Numbered from the stretch's first letter, positions 25,142-34,046 are shown. The stretch is DNA of 64,000 nt from Nocardioides sp. CFH 31398 (GCF_022436705.1 NZ_JAKUHT010000005.1:372001-436000), one strand, 5' to 3'. Notes: a model not told the origin generated them from the sequence alone. Translations and numbers: made by a program.

Positions 25142-25897
25142 TCAGGCGGTGAGCTCGGAGCCGGAGGTGTCCTTCAGGTCGACCCCCGAGCGGCCGAGCT
25201 CGTCGGCACCCACCACGAGCGCGGCCGCGACCCGGGCGGCCGCGGCGTACGACAGCCCGTCGGGCGGGTGGACGTTGGAGATGCAGTTGCGCTCGGAGTC
25301 CGCGCGGCCCGGCCGCGGGTGCATCGTCAGGTAGACGCCCAGGCTGTCCGCGACCGAGAGTCCCGGGCGCTCCCCGATCACGACGAGGACGAACCGCACG
25401 CCGAGCGCCTCGCCCACGTGGTCGCCGAGGGCGACGCGCGCCTGGGTGGCGACCACGGGCCGGGCCAGGCTGCGGCCCTCCAGGGCCTCCGCCAGCGCCC
25501 CGAGCAGGGCGGCCCCGTGGTCGGTCACGGCGCGCGAGGACAGCCCGTCGGCCAGCACCAGGGCGACGTCCGCGCCCTTCTCGACACCCTCGAGCGGCTC
25601 CAGGGACCCCGGCCGGCGGCCCCAGTCGGGACGGCGGAGGTAGTCGCCGCGGGTCTCCGCCCGGCTGGTCAGCAGCACGGGCTCCCCCAGCCCGAGGTCC
25701 GCGACCTCGGCCGCGACGCGGTCGACGTCCAGCGGCTCGTGGACGGCGTCGCGCGCCGCGGCGTGGGCGGTCGCGAACTCCAGCACGCGCCGGGTCGGCA
25801 GCGAGTTGCCGGCCCGGCCGAGGCCGATCCGCGCCTGGGTGGTCCGGCGCAGCGCGGCCCAGGGGTCGCGCGTCGCGGCCGGCTCGGAGGCGCTCAC
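25142..25897 (-). CDS. eutC: Ethanolamine ammonia-lyase small (light) subunit
   Basis: Beta subunit of the adenosylcobalamin-dependent lyase that turns ethanolamine into acetaldehyde and ammonia. The 251-residue length is normal. RIGLGRAGNSLPTR near the N-terminus, VEKGADVALVLADGLSSRAV, and the C-terminal cysteine region SERNCISNVHPPDGLSY are the EutC hallmarks and contribute to the cobalamin site. Start GTG 25897 overlaps the eutB stop (GTGA), giving coupled synthesis of the two subunits. Confidence 0.95.
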   Translation of the reverse strand: MSASEPAATRDPWAALRRTTQARIGLGRAGNSLPTRRVLEFATAHAAARDAVHEPLDVDRVAAEVADLGLGEPVLLTSRAETRGDYLRRPDWGRRPGSLEPLEGVEKGADVALVLADGLSSRAVTDHGAALLGALAEALEGRSLARPVVATQARVALGDHVGEALGVRFVLVVIGERPGLSVADSLGVYLTMHPRPGRADSERNCISNVHPPDGLSYAAAARVAAALVVGADELGRSGVDLKDTSGSELTA

Positions 25898-27312
25898 GAA
25901 CCGGCTCCCGACGCGATCCCCAGCAGCGGGGAGGCCGCCAGGTCGACGGCGAGCACCCGGCCGTCGGCGTCCGCCATGCCGAGCCCCGCAAGCCACGCCT
26001 CGAACTCCGGGGCGGGGCGCAGGCCGAGCGCCTGCCGGACGTACAGCGCGTCGTGGAACGACAGCGACTGGTAGCCCAGCATCACGTCGTCCGCGCCGGG
26101 GACGGCGATGACGAACGCCGCGCCGGCGACCCCCAGGAGGGTGAGCAGGACGTCCATGTCGTCGGAGTCGGCCTCGGCGTGGTTGGTGTAGCAGACGTCG
26201 ACGCCCATCGGCAGGCCGAGCAGCTTGCCGCAGAAGTGGTCCTCGAGCCCGGCGCGGATGATCTGCTTGCCGTCGTAGAGGTACTCCGGGCCGATGAACC
26301 CGACGACGGTGTTGATGAGCAGCGGCTCCAGTGCGCGGGCCAGGCCGTACGCCCGCGTCTCGAGGGTCTGCTGGTCGACGGGCTTGCCGCCCGTGCCCAG
26401 GTGGGCGTCGGCCGACAGCGCCGAGCCCTGGCCGGTCTCGAGGTAGAAGACGTTGTCGCCGACCGTGCCGCGGCCCAGCGACCGGCCGGCTTCGTTGGCC
26501 TCGAGGAGCATCGGGACGGTGACGCCGAAGCCCCGGTTGGCCCCCTCGGTGCCGGCGATCGACTGAAAGACGAGGTCGACGGGCGCGCCCTGCTCGATCA
26601 GGTCGACGGTGGTCGTCACGTGCGAGAGCACGCACGACTGCATGGGGATCTCGTAGCGCTGCCGCATGTCGTCGAGCAGCCGCAGCAGGTCGGACGTCGT
26701 CCGCGGCGAGTCGGTCGCCGGATTGATGCCGATCACCGCGTCCCCGCAGCCCATGAGCAGGCCGTCGAGGGTCGCCGCGGCGATCCCGGCGGCGTCGTCG
26801 GTCGGGTGGTTGGGCTGCAGCCGGGTGGCGATGCGCCCCGGCAGGCCGATCGTGGTCCGGAACCCGGCGCGGACCTCGGCGGCGCCGGCGACGAGGACGA
26901 GGTCCTGGTTGCGCATGATCTTCGAGACCGCCGCGACCATCTCGGGGGTCAGGCCCGGCGCGAGCGCGGCGTACGTCGCCGCGGCGTCCGGGGTGGTCGC
27001 GACCTCGAGGAGGTGGTCGCGCAGGTCGCCCACGGTCAGGTGCGAGACCGCCGCGAACGCCTCGGCGTCGTGCCGGTCGAGGATCAGGCGGGTGACCTCG
27101 TCGTCCTCGGCCGGCACGACCTGCTCGTCGAGGAAGGTCGTCAGGGGCAGGTCGGCCAGCACCCAGGCGGCCGCCGCCCGCTCCGCGTCGGTCTCGGCGG
27201 CGCAGCCCGCGAGCTGGTCACCGGAGCGGAGAGGGGTCGCCCGGGCCATGACCTCGACCAGCCCGTCGAACGCGTACGTCGTCCCCGCGACGCTCTGCTT
27301 GCGGATCGGCAT
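25894..27312 (-). CDS. eutB: Ethanolamine ammonia-lyase large (heavy) subunit
   Basis: Catalytic TIM-barrel subunit, 472 residues, in the usual range. MRNQDLVLVAGAAEV, GIATRLQPNHP-like IATRLQPNHPTDD, GVTVPMLLEANEAGR and VGFIGPEYLYDGKQIIRAGLED (as two adjacent parts VGFIGPEYLY and DGKQIIRAGLED) are strongly conserved EutB segments. Acts in the cytosol with EutC and coenzyme B12. The ethanolamine permease gene ends 27 bases upstream. No ethanol or acetaldehyde dehydrogenase, reactivase (EutA) or shell protein gene is near, so acetaldehyde must be handled by enzymes encoded elsewhere. Confidence 0.96.
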   Translation of the reverse strand: MPIRKQSVAGTTYAFDGLVEVMARATPLRSGDQLAGCAAETDAERAAAAWVLADLPLTTFLDEQVVPAEDDEVTRLILDRHDAEAFAAVSHLTVGDLRDHLLEVATTPDAAATYAALAPGLTPEMVAAVSKIMRNQDLVLVAGAAEVRAGFRTTIGLPGRIATRLQPNHPTDDAAGIAAATLDGLLMGCGDAVIGINPATDSPRTTSDLLRLLDDMRQRYEIPMQSCVLSHVTTTVDLIEQGAPVDLVFQSIAGTEGANRGFGVTVPMLLEANEAGRSLGRGTVGDNVFYLETGQGSALSADAHLGTGGKPVDQQTLETRAYGLARALEPLLINTVVGFIGPEYLYDGKQIIRAGLEDHFCGKLLGLPMGVDVCYTNHAEADSDDMDVLLTLLGVAGAAFVIAVPGADDVMLGYQSLSFHDALYVRQALGLRPAPEFEAWLAGLGMADADGRVLAVDLAASPLLGIASGAGS

Positions 27313-27339
27313 CGATCCCGCCCTCCGGTCGGCCGGGCC

Positions 27340-28770
27340 TCAGCCCAGCTCGGACTCCGCGGCCGCGAGGGCGGCGAACTCCTCGTCGGGGGAGTTCGCG
27401 ACCAGGCGGTGGCGGCTGTAGAGCCCGAAGTAGAGCAGGAACGCGGCGAAGGTGGCCAGGCACCAGAGGGCGGCCACCGGGTCGACCAGGAAGGTCCCGA
27501 TCACGGCGAGGACGGCGACGACCAGCGCGAAGCCGGTGGTCACGACGCCGCCCGGGGTGCGGTAGGGGCGCGGCATGCCGGGCTCGCGGACCCGCAGCAC
27601 GATGTGGCTGACCATCATCAGCACGTAGCTCAGCGCGGCGCCGAAGACCGCCATGTTGAGCAGCAGCGCCCCCTGGCCGGTCAGCGACAGCAGGAAGCCG
27701 ATGACCCCGGGGACGACGAGCGTCAGCACGGGGGCGCGGCGGCGGTTGGTCACCGACAGCGAGGTGGGCAGGTAGCCCGCGCGGGACAGGGCGAACAGCT
27801 GGCGGGAGTAGGCGTAGATGATCGAGAAGAAGCTGGCGACGAGCCCGGCGAGGCCGATGTAGTTGACGACGGTCGCGGCCGTCCCGCCGCCCAGGGCCTC
27901 GACCAGCGGGTTGCCGGACGCCGACATCGCCTCGGCGCCGCCGGCGCCCGTGGCGAGCACGAGGGTGAGCGCGCAGGTCGCGAGCAGCACGACCATCGCG
28001 GCGATGATGCCGCGGGGCACGTTCCTCTCCGGGGCCGCGGTCTCCTCGGCGGCGAGCGGGACGCCCTCGATGGCGAGGAAGAACCAGATGGCGAACGGGA
28101 TGGCCGCCCAGATGCCGAGGTAGCCCAGCGGCAGGAAGTCCGACGCCCCGGCGGCGTCGGTGGGCGCGATGTCGACGAGGTTGGCGGCGTCGAACTCGGC
28201 CAGCGCGGCGACGCCGAAGACGACCAGGCCGAGCAGCGCCACCGACGTGACGACGAACATCACCTTGAGCGCCTCGCCGACGCCGGCGAGGTGGACGCCG
28301 ATGAACAGCAGGTACGCCGCGGCGTACACCCACCAGCCGTCGGTGATGCCGAACAGGCCGAGCGACTCGACGTAGGCACCGATGAATGTGGCGATCGCGG
28401 CGGGCGCGATCGCGTACTCGATGAGGATCGCCGTCCCCGTCGCGAACCCGCCCCACGGGCCGAGGGCGCGGCGGGCGAAGGTGTAGCCGCCGCCCGCGGC
28501 GGGCAGCGCGGACGACAGCTCCGCCATGCCGAGCACCAGCGCGAGGTACATGCCGGCGACGATCACGACGGCAATCAGCAGGCCCCCGAAGCCACCCTCG
28601 GCGAGGCCGAAGTTCCAGCCGGAGTAGTCGCCGGAGATGACGTAGCTGACGCCGAGCCCGGCGAGCAGGACCCAGCCCGCCGTGCCCGTCCTGAGCGTGC
28701 GCTTCTCGAGGTAGTCGTCGCCGGCGACCTGTCCGGTGGCCTGGGTGGGTGCGTGCTGCTGGTCGACCAT
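27340..28770 (-). CDS. eat: Ethanolamine permease (APC family)
   Basis: Membrane importer of the amino acid-polyamine-organocation family, 476 residues and about twelve helices. The N-terminal GLGVSYVISGDYSGWNFGLA and GMAELSSALPAAGGGYTFAR (separated) match ethanolamine permeases, and the gene directly precedes eutBC. The ATG at 28770 has AGGAGG six bases upstream. A TAGCGT box about 40 bases upstream of the start suggests the operon promoter. It brings in ethanolamine as a nitrogen or carbon source. Confidence 0.94.
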   Translation of the reverse strand: MVDQQHAPTQATGQVAGDDYLEKRTLRTGTAGWVLLAGLGVSYVISGDYSGWNFGLAEGGFGGLLIAVVIVAGMYLALVLGMAELSSALPAAGGGYTFARRALGPWGGFATGTAILIEYAIAPAAIATFIGAYVESLGLFGITDGWWVYAAAYLLFIGVHLAGVGEALKVMFVVTSVALLGLVVFGVAALAEFDAANLVDIAPTDAAGASDFLPLGYLGIWAAIPFAIWFFLAIEGVPLAAEETAAPERNVPRGIIAAMVVLLATCALTLVLATGAGGAEAMSASGNPLVEALGGGTAATVVNYIGLAGLVASFFSIIYAYSRQLFALSRAGYLPTSLSVTNRRRAPVLTLVVPGVIGFLLSLTGQGALLLNMAVFGAALSYVLMMVSHIVLRVREPGMPRPYRTPGGVVTTGFALVVAVLAVIGTFLVDPVAALWCLATFAAFLLYFGLYSRHRLVANSPDEEFAALAAAESELG

Positions 28771-28809
28771 GGTGTGCCTCCTGGCATCGACCCGAGAGGG
28801 GTGGGGGCG

Positions 28810-28815
28810 ACGCTA
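28810..28815 (-). promoter_or_regulatory. Likely -10 box (TAGCGT) of the eat-eutB-eutC operon
   Basis: TAGCGT on the minus strand, with a predicted start near 28803 and a leader of about 33 bases that carries AGGAGG. Upstream lies a direct repeat of GTTGCG (28825-28830 and 28837-28842), inside CGTG-N7-CACG, a possible regulator site. No cobalamin riboswitch fits in this short leader. Confidence 0.5.
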
Positions 28816-28867
28816 GACCTCCCGTGTTGCGAGCACGTTGCGTCGCGCTGTGGGCCCCGGCCCGGTC

Positions 28868-29908
28868 TCAGCCCAGCGGGTCCGCCGAGCCGAGGCGCCA
28901 GAGGGCGACGCCGTGCATCCCGAGCCGCTCCGCGAGGGCGACGCGGGCGTCGTACGAGCGGGCGTCGGACCACCACAGGACGGTGCCGTTGCTGAGCCTC
29001 GCCGACCACTCCGCGTGCTCCCGGCTCCAGCGGGCGGTCGCGCCGTCCTTCTCGACCAGGTTCCGGGCCTGGGCGACCGTGACGCTGCGCCCCGTCCCCC
29101 TCCGCGGCCAGGTGTAGCCGTAGCCGGCGATGCCGAGGTCGAGCTGGTCGGCGGGGACGAAGCGCGAGGCCACCTCGACGGCGTCCTCCTGCCACCCCAC
29201 GGGGCCGATCGGGCCGGGCTCGGACCAGGTCGGGCCGGAGTAGTCGTAGGTCATGAGCACGACGACGTCGACCAGCCGGCCCAGCGCCTCGAGCTGGTAG
29301 CCGTTGTTCCGGTAGCCCCGCGCGGAGCTCGACGCGGACACGTCGATCGACAGCGTCATGTCCGTCCCGAGGGCGTCGTCGAGCGCGCCGGCGAGCTCGA
29401 CCAGCCCGCCCGCGTCGGTCCTCGGCACCAGCTCGAGGTCGATGTTCACCCCGCCCCAGCCGCCGTCGCGGGCGAGACCGGCGACCTGGGCGGCCACCGC
29501 GTCGATCCTGTCCGGGCTGCTGAGCAGGCGGTGCGCGGCGACGGGGTCGAACCCGCCCTTCGCGTTGCTGTAGTTGCTGAGCAGCAGCTCGGTGGCGAGG
29601 CCGTGGCCCGCCGCCTTCGAGCGGACCCGCTCCATGTCGTCGGACGGCGGGTCGACCGCGGCGCCGGAGGGTCGCAGGCCCACCGCGGCGACCGTGACCG
29701 TGTCGAGCGCTCCGGCGTCTCGGGTCAGCTGCCCGGTGCGCAGGCTGCCGAGGGCGAAACCGGTGACCGCCAGGCCCTCCTGCTGCTGGGCTCGGGCCGG
29801 TGCGTCGGCCGAGGCCGAGGTGGCGAGGGCGGGGGCTGCCGCGAGGACGACCGTGGTCGCGAGAGCGACCAGCCGGCGAGCGACGGTCGGGAGGGAGGAG
29901 GTCTGCAC
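28868..29908 (-). CDS. Secreted glycoside hydrolase family 18 protein
   Basis: Exported TIM-barrel protein of 346 residues related to GH18 chitinase-like and spore-cortex-lytic YaaH-type enzymes. A signal peptide (hydrophobic core about 12-30) ends near residue 34 (SASADAPA). The catalytic strand WGGVNIDLELV near 150-160 keeps the D-x-E pair of the DxxDxDxE motif. DVVVLMTYDYSGPTWSEPG and VLWWSDARSYDARV are further GH18 signatures. It lacks LysM domains. Start GTG 29908 lies six bases after TAGGTT, so it is leaderless. Likely cell-wall or chitooligosaccharide hydrolase. Confidence 0.85.
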   Translation of the reverse strand: MQTSSLPTVARRLVALATTVVLAAAPALATSASADAPARAQQQEGLAVTGFALGSLRTGQLTRDAGALDTVTVAAVGLRPSGAAVDPPSDDMERVRSKAAGHGLATELLLSNYSNAKGGFDPVAAHRLLSSPDRIDAVAAQVAGLARDGGWGGVNIDLELVPRTDAGGLVELAGALDDALGTDMTLSIDVSASSSARGYRNNGYQLEALGRLVDVVVLMTYDYSGPTWSEPGPIGPVGWQEDAVEVASRFVPADQLDLGIAGYGYTWPRRGTGRSVTVAQARNLVEKDGATARWSREHAEWSARLSNGTVLWWSDARSYDARVALAERLGMHGVALWRLGSADPLG

Positions 29909-29914
29909 CCGAGG

Positions 29915-29920
29915 AACCTA
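29915..29920 (-). promoter_or_regulatory. -10 box (TAGGTT) of a leaderless promoter for the GH18 gene
   Basis: TAGGTT on the minus strand, six bases (CCTCGG) before the GTG at 29908. This is one of the clearest examples in the window. Confidence 0.65.
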
Positions 29921-30009
29921 CGACCGTCGGCGGCCGTGCCACCTGTGAATCGGGTCCCCGGTCTGGACCGGGCCGGGACTAGCGCGACCCGTGGCGGCGT
30001 TCATCCGGC

Positions 30010-31083
30010 GTGGAGACCTACGACGCCGTCGTGATCGGGGCCGGCCAGGCCGGTCTCTCGGCGTCGTACCACCTGCGGCGGCTGGGGCTGCAGCACGTCG
30101 TCCTCGACGCCGACGACGCCCCCGGCGGCGCCTGGCGGCACCGCTGGGACTCCCTGACGATGGACGACGTCCACGGCGTCGCCGCGCTGCCGGGCACCGA
30201 GCCGCCGCGGGCCGCCGGTCGGGCCAACGAGGTGGTGCCGGCGTACTTCGCCGACTACGAGCGCCGCTTCGACCTGCCGGTCCTGCGTCCGGTCGCCGTG
30301 GACGCCGTCACCGACGACGGCGAGGGGTCGCTCCTCACCCGGGCCGGGGCGCGGACCTGGCGCTCGAGGGCCCTCGTGAACGCCACCGGCACCTGGACGC
30401 GGCCGTTCGTGCCGACGTACCCGGGCATGGCGACCTTCCGCGGCCGGCAGCTGCACACCAGCGACTACGACGGCCCGGCCTCGTTCGCCGGACGTCGGGT
30501 GGTCGTCGTGGGCGGCGGCGCCTCGGCCGTGCAGCTGCTCGGCGAGGTCGCCCCGGTCGCGGCGGCGACGCTGTGGGTCACCCGCCGTCCGCCGGTGTGG
30601 CGCACCGACGACTTCGACCGCGAGGCCGGGCGGGCCGCCGTGGCGCTCGTCGAGGAGCGGGTGCGGCGCGGGCTCCCGCCCGCGAGCGTCGTCAGCGTCA
30701 CCGGCCTCGCCCTGCGCGACCAGGAGCGGGCCGCCGAGCGGCTGGGCGCCTACCGGCGGCGTCCGGTGTTCGACCGGGTCGTCCCCGACGGCGTCGCGTG
30801 GGACGACGGCACCACCTGGGACGCGGACGTCATCCTCTGGGCCACCGGCTTCCGTCCGGCCGTCGCCCACCTCGCCCCGCTCGGGCTGCGCTCGCCGCGG
30901 GGCGGCATCCGTCTCGACGGCACCGCGGCCGTGGCGGACCCTCGGGTGCAGCTCGTCGGCTACGGCCCCTCGGCGAGCACGATCGGGGCCAACCGGGCCG
31001 GCCGCGCGGCCGCCGTGGCGGTGCGCGACGCGCTCGCGGCGGCAGGCCCGGCGCCGGTGGCGGGGGCGTCGCGGGGCGCCTGA
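30010..31083 (+). CDS. FAD-dependent, NAD(P)-binding monooxygenase-like oxidoreductase
   Basis: Flavoprotein of 357 residues with two Rossmann motifs: VIGAGQAGLSASYHL near residue 8 for FAD, and VVVVGGGASAVQLLGE near 165 for NAD(P)H. VILWATGFRPAV near 278 is the ATG motif linking both sites. This is the layout of small flavin-containing monooxygenases such as CzcO-type and putative N-hydroxylases. GTG 30010 is the reported start, and a TAGCGC sequence about 25 bases upstream may be its promoter. Head-to-head with the GH18 gene. Substrate unknown. Confidence 0.85.
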   Translation: METYDAVVIGAGQAGLSASYHLRRLGLQHVVLDADDAPGGAWRHRWDSLTMDDVHGVAALPGTEPPRAAGRANEVVPAYFADYERRFDLPVLRPVAVDAVTDDGEGSLLTRAGARTWRSRALVNATGTWTRPFVPTYPGMATFRGRQLHTSDYDGPASFAGRRVVVVGGGASAVQLLGEVAPVAAATLWVTRRPPVWRTDDFDREAGRAAVALVEERVRRGLPPASVVSVTGLALRDQERAAERLGAYRRRPVFDRVVPDGVAWDDGTTWDADVILWATGFRPAVAHLAPLGLRSPRGGIRLDGTAAVADPRVQLVGYGPSASTIGANRAGRAAAVAVRDALAAAGPAPVAGASRGA

Positions 31084-31123
31084 CCACTTCGCGCAACCCC
31101 CGATATCTGGAAGGTGCAAGCAC

Positions 31124-31129
31124 TAGCGT
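31124..31129 (+). promoter_or_regulatory. -10 box (TAGCGT) of a leaderless promoter for the small membrane protein
   Basis: TAGCGT with six bases to the ATG at 31136. This promoter is the main argument that the 81-residue reading frame is a real gene. Confidence 0.65.
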
Positions 31130-31135
31130 TCGGGC

Positions 31136-31381
31136 ATGGCCCGTCTCCCTGTCCAGCGCGACGACCTGCCCGGGTCGTGGTGCCTGGACGCGCTCCTGGC
31201 GGGCATGCTCCTCGCCGCGAGCGCGGCCTGGGCCGGGGTCCTGGCCGGCGGGGCCGTGATGGTCGACCTGACGCTCGCCGGGTCCTTCCTGGTGGCCTCC
31301 CTGGCCTTCGCGTGGCGAGCGGTGCGGGGCCGGCGGCGCGAGCACCGGCGTCCCGACCGCTGGGACCGCTGGGACCGCTAA
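31136..31381 (+). CDS. Small two-helix membrane protein, unknown function
   Basis: An 81-residue protein with two hydrophobic segments (about 17-38 and 40-59) and a basic C-terminal tail ending in WDRWDR repeats. Those arise from a 10-bp tandem repeat in the DNA. No family is recognised. The leaderless promoter directly upstream and codon use like its neighbours support it as a gene. It lies between the flavin oxidoreductase (same strand) and a convergent dehydrogenase. Confidence 0.65.
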   Translation: MARLPVQRDDLPGSWCLDALLAGMLLAASAAWAGVLAGGAVMVDLTLAGSFLVASLAFAWRAVRGRRREHRRPDRWDRWDR

Positions 31382-31415
31382 GCCCGTCGAGTCCGTCGAG
31401 TCCGTCGATGGGCCC

Positions 31416-32471
31416 CTACGGCCTGACGAGGATCCGGACCGGGCTGCCCTCGCGCTCGCGGAGGCGCCGGATGCCCTCGCCGACGTCCTCGAGGTCGACG
31501 ACCCCGCTGATGGACCGCGACAGGTCGAGGCGACCCGTCGAGATCAGCCGGGCGAGGACGCCGACGTCCGCGACGCTGTAGCCGAGGTGGCCACGCGCCT
31601 GCTTGCGGCTGAGGTTGAACACCATGCTCATGCCGAGGCCGAGGTCCTCACCGCTCATCCCCACGCCGACCACCCGGCCGCCGTTGCCGAGCGAGGCCAG
31701 GGCCTGCTCGAACGTGACGGCGAGGCCGACAGCGTCGAACGCGGCGTCGAGGCCGACGCCACCGGTGACGTCGAGGATCTTCGCGGGCAGGTCCGGGTCG
31801 CGGGAGTCCAGCGCGAGGTCGGCGCCCAGGTCGAGCGCGCGCTGCCGCACCGTCTCGTCGAGGTCGACGGCGACGATGGGCGTCGCGCCCATCAGCCGCG
31901 CGATCTGGACGACGTGGGTGCCGACTCCGCCCGCGCCCCAGACCCCGACGGACTCCCCCACCCGCAGGTCGGCGGTGTGGACGACGGCGCCGTACGGCGT
32001 GGAGACGGCGTCGGCCAGGATCGCCGCCTGCTCCATGGAGACGTTGTCGGGGATCCGCGTCAGGCCCGCCGCCTGCGCGAGCGTGTACTGCGCCCAGGCC
32101 CCGTCGTACGCGAAGGCCATGAGCTGCAGGGCCGTGCACCGGTCGTACTGGGCGCGGCTGCAGTGGACGCACCGCCCGCAGGGCCTGCCGGCGGCGGGGA
32201 CGACTCGGTCGCCGACCTCCCAGCCCACGACGCCGTCGCCCAGGGCGGCGATGGTGCCGGAGGCCTCGTGGCCCTGGGTGATGACCGGCGGCCCCATCGC
32301 GGGGAAGGTGCCGTCGAGCAGGGACAGGTCGGAGTGGCAGATGCCGCAGAACGCCACCTCGAGGAGCACCTCGCCCGGGCCGGGCTCCGGGACCGGCACG
32401 TCGGTGACCTCGAAGGTCAGGGTGGTGGTGTCGAGGCGCTGGGCCCGCATGGTGCTCGGGATCGAGCTCAT
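31416..32471 (-). CDS. Zinc-binding alcohol dehydrogenase
   Basis: Medium-chain dehydrogenase of 351 residues. Catalytic zinc ligands are in AFCGICHSDLSLL and TQGHEASGTI. CGRCVHCSRAQYDRC holds four structural-zinc cysteines. GAGGVGTHVVQIARL is the NAD(P)-binding loop. The ATG at 32471 overlaps the stop of the upstream Baeyer-Villiger-type monooxygenase (TGATG), so both enzymes are made from one message. The pair could oxidise a secondary alcohol to a ketone and then insert oxygen to give an ester. That pathway is inferred from gene order. Confidence 0.92.
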   Translation of the reverse strand: MSSIPSTMRAQRLDTTTLTFEVTDVPVPEPGPGEVLLEVAFCGICHSDLSLLDGTFPAMGPPVITQGHEASGTIAALGDGVVGWEVGDRVVPAAGRPCGRCVHCSRAQYDRCTALQLMAFAYDGAWAQYTLAQAAGLTRIPDNVSMEQAAILADAVSTPYGAVVHTADLRVGESVGVWGAGGVGTHVVQIARLMGATPIVAVDLDETVRQRALDLGADLALDSRDPDLPAKILDVTGGVGLDAAFDAVGLAVTFEQALASLGNGGRVVGVGMSGEDLGLGMSMVFNLSRKQARGHLGYSVADVGVLARLISTGRLDLSRSISGVVDLEDVGEGIRRLREREGSPVRILVRP

Positions 32472-34012
32472 CAGACGGCCACCCTCTCGTCGTGGGCCCC
32501 CGCGTCCGCCCCGGCCGGCAGGTCGGCGTGCGCCGTGGTCCGCAGGTCGCGACGCAGGTTCGCGCGCATCGTGGTGAGCGAGTCGAGGACGTAGTTCTGC
32601 CGGACCCGCCACGGCCCCGAGTCGCCCTGGCGCGGGAAGGCGTCGATGGAGCGCTGGACGTAGCCCGCGGCCAGGTCGAGGAGCGGACGCTCGGCCAGGT
32701 CGCGGTCGGGCGCCGGCTCCACGGCGGCGAGGTCGTGGCGGCCCATCCAGGACAGGACCTTGCACACGAGGCGGTGGGAGAGGTCGGCGCGCAGCGTCCA
32801 GGAGGCGTTGGTGTAGCCGATGCAGACCGCGAAGTTCGGGACCCCGGTCATCATCGCGCCCTGCCAGACGAACTGCTCCGACAGCGGCACGCGCTCGCCG
32901 TCCACGTGGGGCTCGATCCCGCCGAACGCGAGGAGCTGCAGGCCGGTCGCGGTGACGACGACGTCCGCCTCCAGCACGCGGCCCGAGCTCAGTCGGACGC
33001 CCTCGGGCACGAAGGTCTCGATGGTGTCGGTGACGACCTCGGCGTCCCCGGACTTGATCGCCTTGAAGAAGTCCGCCCCCGGGGCGGCGCACAGTCGCTG
33101 GTCCCACGGGTCGTACGACGGGGTGAAGTGGTCCGCCACCATCTGCTCGTCGCCGAGGACCTTCGTCGTCAGGCCCAGCAACAGCTTCCGCGCCCGGCTC
33201 GGGTAGCGCTGGCAGAACTGGTAGAAGGCCGTGCCGAACGCGATGTTCTTGCCCCGGACCAGCGTGTGCGCGAGCCCGGCGGGCAGGTGGTCGCGCAGCC
33301 AGTCGGCCTTCGGGTCCCGGCTCGGGACGGCGCTGATCCAGGTGGGGCTGCGCTGCAGCATCGTCACGTGGGCGGCCCGGCCCACTCCCGACGCCTCGTC
33401 GTCACGCACCATCGACGGCACGAGGGTCACCGCGGTGGCGCCGGAGCCGATCACCACGACGCGCTTGCCCGCGTGGTCGAGGTCGGCGGGCCAGAACTGC
33501 GGGTGGACGACGGTCCCGGCGAACTCGTCGAGTCCCGGCAGGTCGGGGGTGTATGTGTTCTCGTAGTCGTAGTAGCCGGCGCAGGAGTAGAGGAAGCCGC
33601 AGGTCATCGACACCTGCTCGCCGTCGCGCTCCAGCGTGAGGTGCCAGCGGGCCTCGTCGGTGCGGAAGTCGGCGGCGACGACCTTCGTGCCGTAGCGGAT
33701 GTGGGCGTCGACGCCGGTCTCGGCGGCGGTGTCCTGGATGTAGCGCAGGATCGTGGGGCCGTCGGCGATCGACTTCTCGTCCGTCCACGGCCGGAACTGG
33801 TAGCCGAGGGTGAACATGTCGGAGTCCGAGCGGATGCCGGGGTAGCTGAAGAGGTCCCAGGTGCCGCCCAACGCCTCGCGGGCCTCGAGGATCAGGTAGT
33901 CACGGTCCCCGACCTCGGTCTGGAGCCGGTAGCCGGCGCCGACGCCGGACAGGCCGGCTCCCACCACGACGACGTCGACGTGCTCGGGCAGCGGGGTGCG
34001 GGTCTCGGTCAT
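32471..34012 (-). CDS. Flavin-containing (Baeyer-Villiger-type) monooxygenase
   Basis: Class B flavoprotein monooxygenase of 513 residues using FAD, NADPH and oxygen. VVVVGAGLSGVGAGY (about 14-28) binds FAD. The fingerprint FAGTVVHPQFWP at 164-175 fits the FxGxxxHxxxW(P) signature. VVVIGSGATAVTLVPS (about 185-200) binds NADPH. The ATG at 34012 has GGAG four bases upstream. It is first in an operon with an alcohol dehydrogenase and divergent from an AraC regulator only 70 bp away, which probably activates it. A ketone substrate is likely but not shown. Confidence 0.9.
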   Translation of the reverse strand: MTETRTPLPEHVDVVVVGAGLSGVGAGYRLQTEVGDRDYLILEAREALGGTWDLFSYPGIRSDSDMFTLGYQFRPWTDEKSIADGPTILRYIQDTAAETGVDAHIRYGTKVVAADFRTDEARWHLTLERDGEQVSMTCGFLYSCAGYYDYENTYTPDLPGLDEFAGTVVHPQFWPADLDHAGKRVVVIGSGATAVTLVPSMVRDDEASGVGRAAHVTMLQRSPTWISAVPSRDPKADWLRDHLPAGLAHTLVRGKNIAFGTAFYQFCQRYPSRARKLLLGLTTKVLGDEQMVADHFTPSYDPWDQRLCAAPGADFFKAIKSGDAEVVTDTIETFVPEGVRLSSGRVLEADVVVTATGLQLLAFGGIEPHVDGERVPLSEQFVWQGAMMTGVPNFAVCIGYTNASWTLRADLSHRLVCKVLSWMGRHDLAAVEPAPDRDLAERPLLDLAAGYVQRSIDAFPRQGDSGPWRVRQNYVLDSLTTMRANLRRDLRTTAHADLPAGADAGAHDERVAV

Positions 34013-34046
34013 GGCTCCATCGTCCCGCCGAGCGGGTGGACGGTTC

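Noticed and set aside
28771..28867. Cobalamin riboswitch before the ethanolamine operon
   Set aside because: The leader is too short and no B12-box-like sequence is visible.
26053..28995. A 980-codon plus-strand open frame opposite eutB and eat
   Set aside because: Arginine-, glycine- and glutamate-rich shadow translation of two well-identified genes on the other strand.
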